Below the pieces are notes generated by a model that worked only from the letters and a program-made list of their open reading frames with translations, was not told the DNA's origin and made no database searches. A stretch of 7,408 nt of DNA from Bacteroidota bacterium (lineage in GTDB: Bacteria > Bacteroidota > Bacteroidia > Flavobacteriales > Crocinitomicaceae). The DNA is taken from contig JAKQEZ010000164.1 of assembly GCA_029558435.1 (NCBI GenBank), forward strand, positions 1-7,408, given 5' to 3'. The first letter of the stretch is position 1. The number at the start of each line of letters is the position of its first letter. Position numbers and translations under genes: made by a program. Positions 1 through 5,434 of the stretch are shown here, piece by piece.

Positions 1-1
1 G

Positions 2-55
2 CTGGGAATAGCAGAGACGTTTTACGAAATGGAAGAAAGAAACAATAAACGGTAA
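2..55 (+). CDS. Possible C-terminal end of a gene entering from the left edge
   Basis: The + frame starting at base 2 is open from the window edge and reads LGIAETFYEMEERNNKR before a TAA at 53-55. The residue mix is protein-like and acidic/basic, unlike the other frames. It is too short to assign to a family. It would be the last gene of segment Z, followed by the RNA-like element at 100-200 and then the first boundary hairpin. A second + frame (base 1, stop at 46-48) is also open, so the assignment is weak and could be chance. Confidence 0.28.
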   Translation: MGIAETFYEMEERNNKR

Positions 56-99
56 AACCACGGCCAATGTGTGTTATCATGTTGTCAATGGAAATTTGT

Positions 100-200
100 C
101 AGGGCTGGAGCGATAAAAAGTGAGGGAAGAAGCGGCTTCCCGATATGTATCGGGATACAGCGGATAGCCCGACCCCGGCCGAAGGACGGGGGCACTTCCA
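100..200 (+). ncRNA. Structured RNA-like intergenic element of a type common in Bacteroidota
   Basis: This stretch is much richer in G and C than its surroundings and holds nested inverted repeats. CCCGATA (139-145) pairs with TATCGGG (148-154), and CCCC (173-176) pairs with GGGG (188-191) around GGCCGAAGGAC. Between them lies GCGGATAGCCCGACC. The order AGCGATA, AAAGTG, a CCCGAT/ATCGGG hairpin, AGCGGATAGCCCGACC and a final C-rich/G-rich hairpin matches an intergenic element I remember as frequent in flavobacterial genomes, possibly the Flavo-1 RNA motif. The name is from memory and is not verified. No start codon with a convincing protein overlaps it. It may act as a 3' end structure for a gene to the left. 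Confidence 0.42.
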
Positions 201-204
201 AAGT

Positions 205-347
205 AAAACACATAACGTTTTGGGGCTTGCCGAAGTTGGGGATTTCGAAGCACCAATGTTCAAATTTAGTACAAAAGTTCAATAGAAATACAAATGTTCA
301 ATTTACCACTATTGCCCCCATTTTGGCAAACCCCTGTTATAGCCAGT
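205..347. repeat. Boundary hairpin 1 (attC-like), between segments Z and A
   Basis: This is a long imperfect inverted repeat. ATAAC (212-216) pairs with GTTAT (336-340). GGGGCTTGCC (222-231) pairs with GGCAAACCCC (325-334) except for one C/A mismatch, and TGGGG (237-241) pairs with CCCCA (316-320). The spacing between core triplet and stem is uneven: GTTTT on the left, one T on the right. The loop (250-310) is AT-rich and holds about three copies of a unit near 19 bases, CACAAATGTTCAAT or close to it. The right arm GTT-ATAGCC-AGT (336-347) pairs with the left arm of hairpin 2, over 600 bases away. The left arm reads AAA-ACACAT-AAC, so its outer triplet departs from the ATT of the other sites; its partner would lie left of the window. 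The DUF6155 stop codon is 11 bases beyond the right arm. Confidence 0.75.
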
Positions 348-358
348 GGTTCTTGTCA

Positions 359-940
359 TCATTGTCCACCAAGTATAATAATTTTCTCTTTCTCTTGTTG
401 CTCTGTTGGTTCGTCTATGTCGTCAGCATAATCAGTATAAAAGTCAGAGTGAACGTCACACAAATAGTCGTGAAAACCCCAGCCAATACCGCTTGTGTCG
501 CTTACAACTTTCCCTGCACGGTCGGCAAATTTGTCGAGTAAGTTTTCCTTTCTCATTAGTGTCAAGGCAGCAACATAAGTTGTCTCCATACTTGAATAAA
601 AACCTTCGTCTATGTCTCCAAAGTCGTTGGTGAATTTTACGCCTGTCTCAACGTAAAATAGCATTAGGTCAGCCAGTAAGTCAGCGGATGGTCCAAGTTT
701 TTTGAAGTCGCTGATTGCTTGTTTGCCGTCTTTGAGTTTGTAGTTGTAACCACGCTTTGGATAAAACGCTTCAAATACTTTGTTACGATATTTTTCAAAA
801 AGTTCTCTCTCGTTGGGGTTTACGTAAAAGTCAAAAAACTCTTTTACTGATTTGTTCTTTTTATACAAGTCCGCAACAAGGTCTATGAGTTTGTCCTTGT
901 CGAGTTTTTTAAGTTCCTTTTTTATGTCTGTCAGTCCCAT
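359..940 (-). CDS. DUF6155 family protein
   Basis: This encodes 193 residues, acidic/basic and probably mostly helical, with no signal peptide or membrane segment, so it is likely cytoplasmic. The N-terminal part (about 2-50) has LTDIKKELKKLDKDKLIDLV and LYKKNKSVKEFFDFYVNPNE, and the middle has KLGPSADLLADLMLFYVETG; both match what I remember of DUF6155, a Bacteroidota family without known function. The last 15 or so residues (EPTEQQEKEKIIILGGQ) look like a loose tail added to the domain. The start is the ATG at 938-940, where the family's N-terminus begins; it is preceded by an AT-rich stretch without a clear ribosome site. It is the only gene of segment A. Its start lies 29 bases from the core of hairpin 2 and its stop 11 bases from hairpin 1, which leaves almost no room for its own promoter outside the hairpin. 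Confidence 0.85.
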   Translation of the reverse strand: MGLTDIKKELKKLDKDKLIDLVADLYKKNKSVKEFFDFYVNPNERELFEKYRNKVFEAFYPKRGYNYKLKDGKQAISDFKKLGPSADLLADLMLFYVETGVKFTNDFGDIDEGFYSSMETTYVAALTLMRKENLLDKFADRAGKVVSDTSGIGWGFHDYLCDVHSDFYTDYADDIDEPTEQQEKEKIIILGGQ

Positions 941-965
941 ATTTTTAAGTTGTTACGGTCGTCCT

Positions 966-1113
966 ACCATTGGCTATAACGGTTTTCGGCTTGGCGATGT
1001 GGCGGATTTTTAGCACAAATGTTCAATAGAAATACTGCTGTTGAACCTTGCACAAATGTTTCATATAAGCACTTTAGCCGCCATATTGCCAAACCGATGT
1101 TGGCAGTAGTGCT
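966..1113. repeat. Boundary hairpin 2 (attC-like), between segments A and B
   Basis: The inner arms pair as TTGGC (991-995) with GCCAA (1088-1092), CGG (987-989) with CCG (1094-1096), and TGGCGG (1000-1005) with CCGCCA (1078-1083); a C/A mismatch sits between the first two blocks, as in hairpin 1. The loop carries CACAAATGTTCAAT and a second CACAAATGTTTCAT. The left arm ATT-GGCTAT-AAC (969-980) pairs with hairpin 1's right arm. The right arm GTT-GGCAGT-AGT (1099-1110) pairs with hairpin 3's left arm. The two arms of this hairpin share only the AAC/GTT core, not the six-base tag. The heptamer ACGGTCG lies just outside at 955-961 and recurs next to hairpins 3 and 4. Confidence 0.78.
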
Positions 1114-1136
1114 TTTTTCGTCCGCTAAAATACAAA

Positions 1137-1166
1137 AAGCAGAAAAGATATTTCACCTTTCTGCTT
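1137..1166 (-). terminator. Rho-independent terminator of the exported-protein pair
   Basis: AAGCAGAAA (1137-1145) and TTTCTGCTT (1158-1166) form a nine-base-pair stem; on the minus strand it runs into TTTGTATTTTAG. It lies 23 bases past the stop of the gene ending at 1189. Its core is nearly identical to the hairpin at 3809-3842 (22 of 24 bases over 1140-1163 and 3814-3837). Confidence 0.75.
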
Positions 1167-1188
1167 CAATTATGTCAGTTTTAAATGT

Positions 1189-1857
1189 TTATTTTCTTTC
1201 TAACGGAACTTGTAAGTTCGTTGGTCGGTTTTCTGGTTTGTCAAATCCACGACCGTCCACGTGTTTGCTACCCATAAAAAGCATATTGTTGTGAATGTAA
1301 ATCAAATCGTAATCACCGACGGTTTCACCTTCTTTTATGCCAAACAACGGAAATTCTTTGCCTTTAATGTCTTGCATTTTGTTTGCTTCCCATTTGTTTA
1401 GTCCTTTTGCTGGTGCTTGGTTCAGTTGATCTGCAAACATTGGGTGCAATGGTGTTACTTCAAATGCTTCGTCTAAAATGTAGTCAATTTCAAAAGCACC
1501 TTTTGCAATTTGGTGTTCTTTTCCCCAAACGGTGTGTCCTTTGAATGTGAATTGAACCAAAGGCATTTGTCCAAATGGATCGGCTGAACTTATGATTGTT
1601 CCTTCAAATCGGTCGTTTGGTAAATATTTGAAAATGCGTTTCACGTAAAATGGTTGAATTTTTCCTGTACCTAAACGGTCTTCAAATGGACGAAGCTCTG
1701 TTGATAGTGAAGTCCATTCTCCACCTTGAATAAATTGTTTGATTTCTGCTATTGTTGTCATTTGTTTGTTTTTTTTGTTTGTTACTTTTTTTGATTGTGA
1801 ATAAACTGTTCCTGCTGTTAAAAGGATAGCAAGAAATCCTAAAACGATTTTCTTCAT
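1189..1857 (-). CDS. Exported hypothetical protein, 222 aa
   Basis: I do not recognise a named family. Residues 1-20 are a clear Sec signal peptide (MKK, then a hydrophobic run to AGTVYS), with cleavage likely before Q21; there is no lipobox Cys. The mature part looks like a single beta-rich domain with many aromatic and polar alternations. The C-terminus carries a distinctive GRGFDKPENRPTNLQVPL (about 203-220) that should be a good search handle. An internal Met33 after a Lys/Asn-rich linker could be taken as the start of a cytosolic form, but the signal peptide and the coupled upstream gene support the ATG at 1855-1857. That start codon overlaps the stop of the upstream gene by one base (TAATG), so the two are almost certainly translated from one message. 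The hairpin at 1137-1166 ends it. Confidence 0.8.
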   Translation of the reverse strand: MKKIVLGFLAILLTAGTVYSQSKKVTNKKNKQMTTIAEIKQFIQGGEWTSLSTELRPFEDRLGTGKIQPFYVKRIFKYLPNDRFEGTIISSADPFGQMPLVQFTFKGHTVWGKEHQIAKGAFEIDYILDEAFEVTPLHPMFADQLNQAPAKGLNKWEANKMQDIKGKEFPLFGIKEGETVGDYDLIYIHNNMLFMGSKHVDGRGFDKPENRPTNLQVPLERK

Positions 1858-2171
1858 TAGATTTTCAATTTTTGAGCTTGTTCAGCAGTTAACACTTGCT
1901 TTAAATCTGTTCTCCATTTTGCCACTGCATTTTGGATAACTTCTTTTTTTCTACCTTGTTTGTAAGCGTCTTCGTGTCCGTTGGCTCTGTCAAGGTTAAT
2001 TTGAAATACTTTTGCCTTCTGTTCTTCCGAAAGTGAAAATTTCTTTGCCATTTTTTCGGTAATGTGTTTTGCCTTTTCTTCTTTTGAAAGACGAGAATGT
2101 GCAAACGCCTTTACTCCAATTGCTGAAACTATTATCAGCAATACTCCAATTAAAATTTTCTTTGTAACCAT
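1857..2171 (-). CDS. Small periplasmic Spy/LTxxQ-like helical protein
   Basis: This encodes 104 residues. An N-terminal hydrophobic stretch (about 5-24, ending KAFA before H25) is a signal peptide or an uncleaved anchor. The rest is charged and helical, with LSEEQ at 47-51 and LTAEQ at 94-98. That resembles the repeated LTxxQ motif of the Spy/CpxP group and similar small Bacteroidota envelope proteins, which are chaperones or sensors of envelope stress. The match rests on motif and architecture only, so the role is inferred. It is the first gene of a two-gene message, its stop overlapping the next start (TAATG). It diverges from the HxlR gene across a 100-base gap, so control of both by that regulator is plausible. 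Confidence 0.72.
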   Translation of the reverse strand: MVTKKILIGVLLIIVSAIGVKAFAHSRLSKEEKAKHITEKMAKKFSLSEEQKAKVFQINLDRANGHEDAYKQGRKKEVIQNAVAKWRTDLKQVLTAEQAQKLKI

Positions 2172-2184
2172 ATTTTAAAATTTA

Positions 2185-2217
2185 TTTGATTTTACAAGGG
2201 CAAATTTATTACCTTTG
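2185..2217 (+). promoter_or_regulatory. Bacteroidota-type promoter for the HxlR gene
   Basis: TTTG (2185-2188) is followed after 21 bases by TACCTTTG (2210-2217), a full match to the TAnnTTTG -7 box used by the Bacteroidota housekeeping sigma factor. A start of transcription near 2225 would leave a leader of about 45 bases. On the opposite strand TAAATTTG (2201-2208) also fits the -7 box for the divergent exported-protein pair, though I find no -33 element for it at normal spacing. Confidence 0.5.
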
Positions 2218-2220
2218 TCC
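2198..2220. promoter_or_regulatory. Inverted repeat over the promoter, possible operator
   Basis: GGGCAAA (2198-2204) and TTTGTCC (2214-2220) are inverted repeats with six of seven positions matching around a nine-base centre. The pair covers the -7 boxes of both divergent transcripts, so a protein bound here could shut off both. This is a sequence-only suggestion. Confidence 0.35.
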
Positions 2221-2253
2221 AAATAAAATGTGTAGTCAATAATTATCGTTATA

Positions 2254-2269
2254 GTCTAAAAATATAGAC
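2254..2269. promoter_or_regulatory. GTCTA/TAGAC inverted repeat ahead of the HxlR start, possible autoregulatory site
   Basis: GTCTA (2254-2258) and TAGAC (2265-2269) form a perfect five-base inverted repeat with a six-base AT spacer. It ends two bases before the HxlR ATG. Short AT-rich inverted repeats between promoter and start are common operators for small dimeric winged-helix repressors. Confidence 0.4.
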
Positions 2270-2271
2270 CA

Positions 2272-2616
2272 ATGGAGAATAAAAGAAAAACAAAGGAATT
2301 TAATCCAAATGATTGTCCTGTTACCCATTGCTTAAATAAAATTGGTGGTAAATGGAAGCCTGTCATTATTCATTTAATACGAAAAGACTGCAATAGATTT
2401 TCAATGTTGCAAAAAGCAATTCCTGATATAAGTAAGCAAATGTTGGTCAACCAACTTCGTGAAATGGAAGAAGATAAAATTTTAGAACGGATTATTTATG
2501 CAGAAATTCCACCAAGAGTGGAATACAAAATTTCAAAATACGGTCAAACTTTGTTGCCAATTATCGATAATATGTCCGATTGGGGATTGAAGGATTTGAA
2601 AAAGTCGTCAAAGTAG
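2272..2616 (+). CDS. HxlR-family winged-helix transcription regulator
   Basis: The 114-residue length is typical of the family. After a short polar N-terminus comes CPVTHCLNKIGGKWKPVII (15-33), the HxlR signature region with the conserved Cys15 and the GGKW turn. Next are the recognition part (RFSMLQKAIPDISKQMLVNQL, about 41-61), the wing (RVEYKISKYGQTL) and a C-terminal dimer helix. HxlR proteins bind DNA as dimers and often sense electrophiles, disulfide stress or quinones through the N-terminal Cys; here Cys15 and Cys20 are both present. It is the only clear + strand gene in the window and diverges from the exported-protein pair, its likely target together with itself. A quinone oxidoreductase, a frequent HxlR target, lies just across hairpin 3. 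The start at 2272 gives the normal family N-terminus. Confidence 0.92.
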   Translation: MENKRKTKEFNPNDCPVTHCLNKIGGKWKPVIIHLIRKDCNRFSMLQKAIPDISKQMLVNQLREMEEDKILERIIYAEIPPRVEYKISKYGQTLLPIIDNMSDWGLKDLKKSSK

Positions 2617-2644
2617 TTTCTGCCAGTTTTGACGGTCGCTCGTA

Positions 2645-2790
2645 GCATTACTGCCAACGTTTTGGGTATTGCCGAAGGCGGGGTGTTAAAGGCACAAATG
2701 TTTAATCTAGCACAAAGATACATAAAATGTACAAATGTTCGATTTAGCTCTGAAGCCCCGCTTTTGGCAATACCCTGTTGGCAGTAGTGC
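2645..2790. repeat. Boundary hairpin 3 (attC-like), between segments B and C
   Basis: This is the most regular hairpin of the set. GCATTACTGCCAAC (2645-2658) pairs with GTTGGCAGTAGTGC (2777-2790) with one G/T wobble. GGGTATTGCC (2664-2673) pairs perfectly with GGCAATACCC (2766-2775), and GCGGGG (2678-2683) with CCCCGC (2756-2761). The core-to-stem spacing is again GTTTT on one side and a single T on the other. The 72-base loop holds CACAAATGTTTAAT, CACAAAGATACAT and TACAAATGTTCGAT, degenerate copies of the unit seen in hairpins 1 and 2. Both arms carry the same six-base tag. Bases 2638-2659 are identical to 6326-6347 at hairpin 4. Confidence 0.82.
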
Positions 2791-2802
2791 TTATTTATTT
2801 TA

Positions 2803-3783
2803 TCAGAATACTATCACTTTCCCAACATCATTTTTAGTCAGTCCATTTGTTGAAATGTCCGTAAATGATAGTGATTTAAAGTTTCTTGAAATATAGTTTA
2901 CGCTTATTAAGTCAACTGCTTTTTGCAACATTTTTCCGTTTGCTCCTGTAACTTGACCAATTAATTGTACACTATTTTTCTTTGCCAACTTGGTAAATTT
3001 TCCCATCATTATTTTCATTAACCATTTCATAATTACTGGTAAGTTTACACCTGCTTTGTGCATTTGTGAAGTATCTACATATTTTACTGAAACTATTTTT
3101 TTGGGTTGTAAAGCAATGGATTTCTTCAAAATTGCGTCGCCCAAAGTATCGAAAATGTAATCCACTTCTTTGGTTTTCAATACTTGAGAAAAGTCTTGTA
3201 TTTTGTAATCAATAAGCTGGTCAATTCCTGCTTTTTCTAAATCGTGTTTGTCGCTTTGACTTCCCGTGCCAATTACATATAGTCCCATTTGTTTGGCTAC
3301 TTGCAATGCTTGAAAACCAACTCCGCCACCAATGCCGTGAATCAAAATCTTTTCACCTTTTTTAGCGTTGAGTTGTTGCAAACTATCAAAAGCTGTAAGT
3401 AAGGGCAAAGCAATTGCACCTGCTTCTTTCGCTTCAATATTGTTTGGAATTTTTGCACAATAGTTGGCAGGAATAGTAATTTCTTCTGCCCAAGTTCCAA
3501 TGTCGCTGAACATTCGATAAAAAAAGACTTTGTCGCCCACCTTAAAATCACTAACTCCTTTTCCAACTTCTAAAACAATTCCCGATCCATCTATCCCTCC
3601 AATTTGAAGATTTTTGTAATTCAATGAAGGAAACCCTTTCATCAAATCCATATCAACAGGATTGATACGACTTGAAATCATTTTGACTTTCAATTCTTCC
3701 GATTGAACTTTTGGACTTTCTATATTTTGGATTTTCATTGTAGAAAATTCTTTGCCTGCTTTTGTTCTGATAATTGCTTGCAT
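2803..3783 (-). CDS. Zinc-independent medium-chain dehydrogenase/reductase (NADPH:quinone oxidoreductase-like)
   Basis: I place the start at the ATG at 3781-3783, giving 326 residues that begin MQAIIRTKAG, the usual N-terminus and length for this family. The reading frame stays open for 40 more codons upstream, but they run through the hairpin at 3809-3842 and into the next gene and are not protein-like. The N-terminal GroES-like domain shows INPVDMD (40-46), GIDGSG (63-68) and VGDKVF (82-87). The Rossmann domain has the dinucleotide loop HGIGGGVGF (149-157). No zinc-binding Cys cluster is present. Such enzymes reduce quinones or activated alkenes with NAD(P)H in the cytoplasm; the substrate cannot be read from sequence. 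It is last in the minus-strand order of segment C, and its stop is 12 bases from hairpin 3. The hairpin upstream may lower its transcription relative to the genes before it. Confidence 0.88.
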   Translation of the reverse strand: MQAIIRTKAGKEFSTMKIQNIESPKVQSEELKVKMISSRINPVDMDLMKGFPSLNYKNLQIGGIDGSGIVLEVGKGVSDFKVGDKVFFYRMFSDIGTWAEEITIPANYCAKIPNNIEAKEAGAIALPLLTAFDSLQQLNAKKGEKILIHGIGGGVGFQALQVAKQMGLYVIGTGSQSDKHDLEKAGIDQLIDYKIQDFSQVLKTKEVDYIFDTLGDAILKKSIALQPKKIVSVKYVDTSQMHKAGVNLPVIMKWLMKIMMGKFTKLAKKNSVQLIGQVTGANGKMLQKAVDLISVNYISRNFKSLSFTDISTNGLTKNDVGKVIVF

Positions 3784-3808
3784 ATTAAATGTTTTTTGTA
3801 TAACTAAG

Positions 3809-3842
3809 AAAATCAGAAAAGGTATTTCACTTTTCTGATTTT
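3809..3842 (-). terminator. Perfect 13-bp hairpin after the SnoaL-like gene
   Basis: AAAATCAGAAAAG (3809-3821) pairs perfectly with CTTTTCTGATTTT (3830-3842) around an eight-base loop. On the minus strand it lies 24 bases past the stop of the SnoaL-like gene and ends in GATTTTC, so it works as a weak terminator or attenuator before the oxidoreductase. Only 25 bases separate it from the next start, and I see no -7 box there. It closely resembles the terminator at 1137-1166. Confidence 0.65.
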
Positions 3843-3866
3843 GATTATTTGACCTTGAAAACGAAT

Positions 3867-4295
3867 TTACTTTAATGTTACTTGCTTGATGGCAGTTGCC
3901 CAATCTTCACAGTGGTATGAATTTACGATTTTACCATTTTCTATTGTGTGAATGTCAATAGTTTGAATTTCAAATGATTTTGTTCCATTTGTTGGCACAC
4001 CAAAGAAATGTCCTTCTGGCGAATTGGGTGTTCCTGTGGCTGTACTGCGAACAATTACTCTGTTACCATCCACCAGCATTTCGTGTACTTCCCATTTCAA
4101 ATCTGGTATCATTCCGTGAAACATATGTAAGGTTTTTACAAAACCACTAAGATCTGCTCCACCCGGAGGAGTTGGAATTGAAACCCATTTATCCGCCATC
4201 CAATTGGATAAATTTGTTGCTGTTGCATCATTTGGTTGGGTGCTTAAAGCGTCATAAAATTTTTGAGTGATTTCTTTTAAATTTGTTGTATCCAT
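3867..4295 (-). CDS. SnoaL-like (NTF2-fold) protein; probably a lipoprotein that has lost its signal peptide
   Basis: The uninterrupted frame gives 142 residues with a SnoaL-like/NTF2 fold: an N-terminal helix (LKEITQKFYDAL), WMADKWVSIPTPPGGADLSG, then HMFHGMIPDLKWEVHEML (57-74) and a beta sheet (NRVIVRSTATGTP, HFFGVPTNG, SFEIQTIDIHTIENGKIV) ending HCEDW. SnoaL relatives include polyketide and ester cyclases, but most are uncharacterised binding or isomerase-like proteins. Twenty-five codons upstream, in frame, lies another ATG (4370-4368) that begins a lipoprotein leader broken by one TAA at 4355-4353. That ATG is 17 bases after the preceding stop, the natural place for an operon start. The current start at 4295 would then be a rescue start, with the same TAATAAAATG context. 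The product as read would be cytoplasmic. Confidence 0.82.
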   Translation of the reverse strand: MDTTNLKEITQKFYDALSTQPNDATATNLSNWMADKWVSIPTPPGGADLSGFVKTLHMFHGMIPDLKWEVHEMLVDGNRVIVRSTATGTPNSPEGHFFGVPTNGTKSFEIQTIDIHTIENGKIVNSYHCEDWATAIKQVTLK

Positions 4296-4370
4296 TTTAT
4301 TAGATTTTTGAGCGGTTGAACAAGATGTAAGACCAATTAAGATCGCAAAAATTTAAATTGATTTTCTCAT
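4296..4370 (-). pseudogene. Remnant lipoprotein signal peptide of the SnoaL-like gene, with in-frame TAA
   Basis: In frame with the downstream gene, the 25 codons read MRKSI, stop, IFAILIGLTSC, STAQKSNK and then the Met of the annotated start. The order of basic N-terminus, hydrophobic core, LTSC lipobox and polar linker is a textbook Bacteroidota lipoprotein leader. The only defect is the TAA at codon 6 (4355-4353). A single base change or a sequencing error would explain it. Inserting any residue there restores a continuous 167-residue lipoprotein. Confidence 0.75.
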
Positions 4371-4387
4371 TTTATTAAATTTTAAGA

Positions 4388-5365
4388 CTATTGAATTTCG
4401 TGAATATTTACTTTAAAAGGCGTGGTTGGTGTGTTGAAAATTTGAGATTCATTTACAAAAAGATAGTTTTTATTGTTAATTCTTTGGAAATAAACTCCCG
4501 ATGGATTATTCAAACTACCATTGTTTGGGATTGAAGCAAGCGTTGCTGTTCCTGCTGTGTTAGAAGATAAAGTAACTTTCCAAACTTTGCCCACATTTGC
4601 TGGGTTTTGAGCATCGTTTTCGCAATAATAAATCGTGTTATTACCCGCCCAAGTCATACCATCTGCAAATACATTACTAATGCCTGATACTTCTGTAACT
4701 GTTCCCAAATCACCGTTTGAAGCTACAGGGATATACCACATTTTCCCTCCGTGAACACCATAAATACCGTTGTTGGCATAAATCATTCCACCAAAACCAA
4801 AACCGTTACTCCATTGTGCGTCTGTTTTAATCGTAGTAGTACCATCATTTGGATTTAATCTGATAATTCTTGTAGTTGGTCCAATATCGCCAATGTAATA
4901 AAATCCGTTTGCCACAACAATAGAGTTTCCAACAGTTCCTGCTGGCATAGTCCAAGAAGACACTTTAGAATTGTCGTTCAATTTATACGCATTTACTTTT
5001 GAAGGAGCAGAAACGGTTCCGTTAAAAAAGTAAGGGGCATTTGTAATATTAAGCAACGTACCTTTTGATGCATCTACATTTAAACCCCAACTTGCTGTAT
5101 AAGTAGTGTTTTCGGCAGAAACAATTTGTTGAGCAGATGCTGTACTTTGAGTAAGGTCAAATTTATGAATACTTCCATCACCAAAGCCTGAAACATAGAC
5201 TTTGTTATCGTGAACTACCACATCTTCTGGGAAGAATTGTGCATTAGACACGGAAAGTTGAGACGGAACGGTTACAACGGGATTATTGTCATCGTCTTTA
5301 TCGCAACTTGTGAATAATAAGCCAAATAAGGCTATGAAAAGGGAAATTTTTATTTTGTTCATCAT
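4388..5365 (-). CDS. Surface lipoprotein with SMP-30/NHL-like beta-propeller
   Basis: This encodes 325 residues. Residues 1-20 are a lipoprotein signal (MMNKIKISLFIALFGLLFTS) and Cys21 starts the mature protein. The following DKDDDNN is the acidic type of tail that in Bacteroidota directs lipoproteins to the cell surface. The rest is a run of short beta blades typical of SMP-30/gluconolactonase and NHL-like propellers: PEDVVVHDNKVYVSGFGDGSIHKFDL, TASWGLNVD, GNSIVVANGFYYIGDI, FADGMTWAGNNTIYYCE and LNNPSGVYF. These propellers often bind metal and act on lactones or sugars, but the conserved catalytic residues cannot be confirmed by eye. Two ATGs are adjacent (5365 and 5362); either gives the same mature protein. 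It lies between the AraC gene (69-base gap) and the SnoaL-like gene, and is probably cotranscribed with the latter. Confidence 0.82.
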   Translation of the reverse strand: MMNKIKISLFIALFGLLFTSCDKDDDNNPVVTVPSQLSVSNAQFFPEDVVVHDNKVYVSGFGDGSIHKFDLTQSTASAQQIVSAENTTYTASWGLNVDASKGTLLNITNAPYFFNGTVSAPSKVNAYKLNDNSKVSSWTMPAGTVGNSIVVANGFYYIGDIGPTTRIIRLNPNDGTTTIKTDAQWSNGFGFGGMIYANNGIYGVHGGKMWYIPVASNGDLGTVTEVSGISNVFADGMTWAGNNTIYYCENDAQNPANVGKVWKVTLSSNTAGTATLASIPNNGSLNNPSGVYFQRINNKNYLFVNESQIFNTPTTPFKVNIHEIQ

Positions 5366-5434
5366 TATAAAATTAAACTGTTAAATAATGATGCAAAGTT
5401 GCAGCGAAAGGACTATTGGATAATAACCTTTAAT

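Noticed and set aside
71..541. 156-residue + strand frame over hairpin 1 and the 3' part of the DUF6155 gene
   Set aside because: It crosses the RNA-like element, the hairpin and the antisense of a well-supported gene; its composition (many Cys, Phe and low-complexity runs) is not protein-like.
1019..1294. 91-residue + strand frame over hairpin 2 and the terminator
   Set aside because: It reads through the hairpin loop, the terminator and the antisense of the exported protein; no family resemblance.
3784..3903. Forty-codon N-terminal extension of the quinone oxidoreductase
   Set aside because: It overlaps the SnoaL-like gene and reads through a perfect hairpin; the family N-terminus starts at the ATG at 3783.
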